Below are positions 12,469-12,826 of a stretch of DNA of 12,826 bases, one piece after another. Position numbers and translations under genes: made by a program. The notes below the pieces were generated by a model that did no database searches, was not told the origin of the DNA, and worked only from the letters and a program-made list of their open reading frames with translations. How positions within the stretch are numbered: position 1 is the first letter of the stretch; every line of letters begins with the position of its first letter. Origin of the DNA: Solirubrobacterales bacterium (GTDB lineage: Bacteria; Actinomycetota; Thermoleophilia; Solirubrobacterales; Solirubrobacteraceae); the NCBI GenBank assembly GCA_016215085.1, contig JACRMD010000297.1:1-12826 (forward strand). The letters are read 5' to 3'.

Positions 12469-12826
12469 GCATCGCGCGCGCGGCGGTGCGCAGCGCCTCG
12501 AGCGTCTCGTCGACCAGCGCGTCGCGCTCGCCGGCGCGCACGGCGGCGAGGATCCGGCGCTCGGGCGCCCGGCCGCGGACCGGCCGCACGACGACGTCGC
12601 CGCGGACGGTCGCCGTGGCCAGCGCCGGGATGAGCGCGACGCCGACGCCGGCGGCCGCCATGCCCTGGAGCGCCGGGTAGTCGTCGGAGTCCAGGTACAC
12701 GTCGGGCTCGAAGCCGGCGTCGCGGCAGGCGTTGAGCACGACGTTGGAGTCCGGGCAGGTGCCGCCGACGCACGGCAGCAGCCACGGCTCCTCGCGCAGG
12801 TCGCCCAGCGCGATCGACCGCTGGCC
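12443..12826 (-). CDS. Partial LysR-family transcriptional regulator (C-terminal effector-binding part)
   Basis: The minus strand is open from the window edge to the stop at 12443 (127 codons visible). The product matches the second half of a LysR substrate-binding domain: EEPWLLPCVGGTCPDSN, then CRDAGFEPDVYLDSDDYPAL, then the very typical GMAAAGVGVALIPALA. It ends with VVVRPVRGRAPERRILAAVR and a final helix ETLEALRTAAR. The DNA-binding helix-turn-helix lies beyond the window, and no target can be read. A GTG at 12739 could open a short protein, but the family alignment continues upstream of it. Its 3' end overlaps the convergent hydrolase frame by 26 bp. Confidence 0.92.
   Translation of the reverse strand, partial: GQRSIALGDLREEPWLLPCVGGTCPDSNVVLNACRDAGFEPDVYLDSDDYPALQGMAAAGVGVALIPALATATVRGDVVVRPVRGRAPERRILAAVRAGERDALVDETLEALRTAARAMLSAQPLAA

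Overview
This 12.8 kb window is very GC-rich, with the strong G/C third-position bias of a high-GC actinobacterium. The secreted proteins carry C-terminal modules that I associate with the class Thermoleophilia (Solirubrobacter/Conexibacter/Patulibacter-like bacteria). That placement is an inference from protein style, not from a marker gene. I see no rRNA, tRNA, CRISPR array, transposase or prophage gene; it reads as chromosomal housekeeping and stress DNA with one unusual locus at the left end.

Layout: (1) 1-191, minus: the N-terminus of a winged-helix-type regulator, cut by the window edge. (2) 192-461: a dense regulatory intergenic region with two inverted repeats, a three-copy 31-bp tandem repeat, a perfect CRP/GlxR-type palindrome and a TetR-style imperfect palindrome. 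(3) 462-1733, plus: an R2-like ligand-binding oxidase (R2lox) with all six metal ligands and the Val/Tyr crosslink pair, fused to a C-terminal SCP2 (sterol-carrier) domain. (4) 1736-2344, minus: a TetR regulator, tail-to-tail with it. (5) A strong hairpin terminator at 2436-2465. (6) 2487-2954 and 3026-5413, minus: Lon protease followed by a small single-TM basic/acidic protein of unknown function. (7) 5525-7171, plus: a secreted protein with three DUF11-like Ig-type domains. (8) 7179-7640 and 7659-8456, minus: a metallo-beta-lactamase-fold hydrolase followed 18 bp later by an Hsp20 chaperone. (9) 8485-9750, plus: a CPA1-type cation/proton antiporter. (10) 9796-12468, plus: a large secreted metal-dependent hydrolase, distantly like membrane dipeptidase (M19), with an N-terminal beta-trefoil-like domain. 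(11) 12443-12826, minus: the C-terminal half of a LysR regulator, cut by the window edge.

How it fits together: the R2lox-SCP2 gene, the TetR gene and the regulatory region look like one lipid- or ligand-responsive oxidase locus. A CRP-type site is centred about 42 nt before the start codon and a TetR-like palindrome lies between that site and the start. Lon and Hsp20 are protein-quality-control genes, each on the minus strand and separated by the DUF11 gene. The MBL protein resembles the RNase Z/atypical cAMP phosphodiesterase group, so a cAMP link to the CRP-type site is possible but speculative. The most interesting items are the R2lox-SCP2 fusion with its promoter, the M19-like hydrolase with an HxH rather than HxD metal motif, and the apparent read-through of that hydrolase's 3' end into a long terminator stem.
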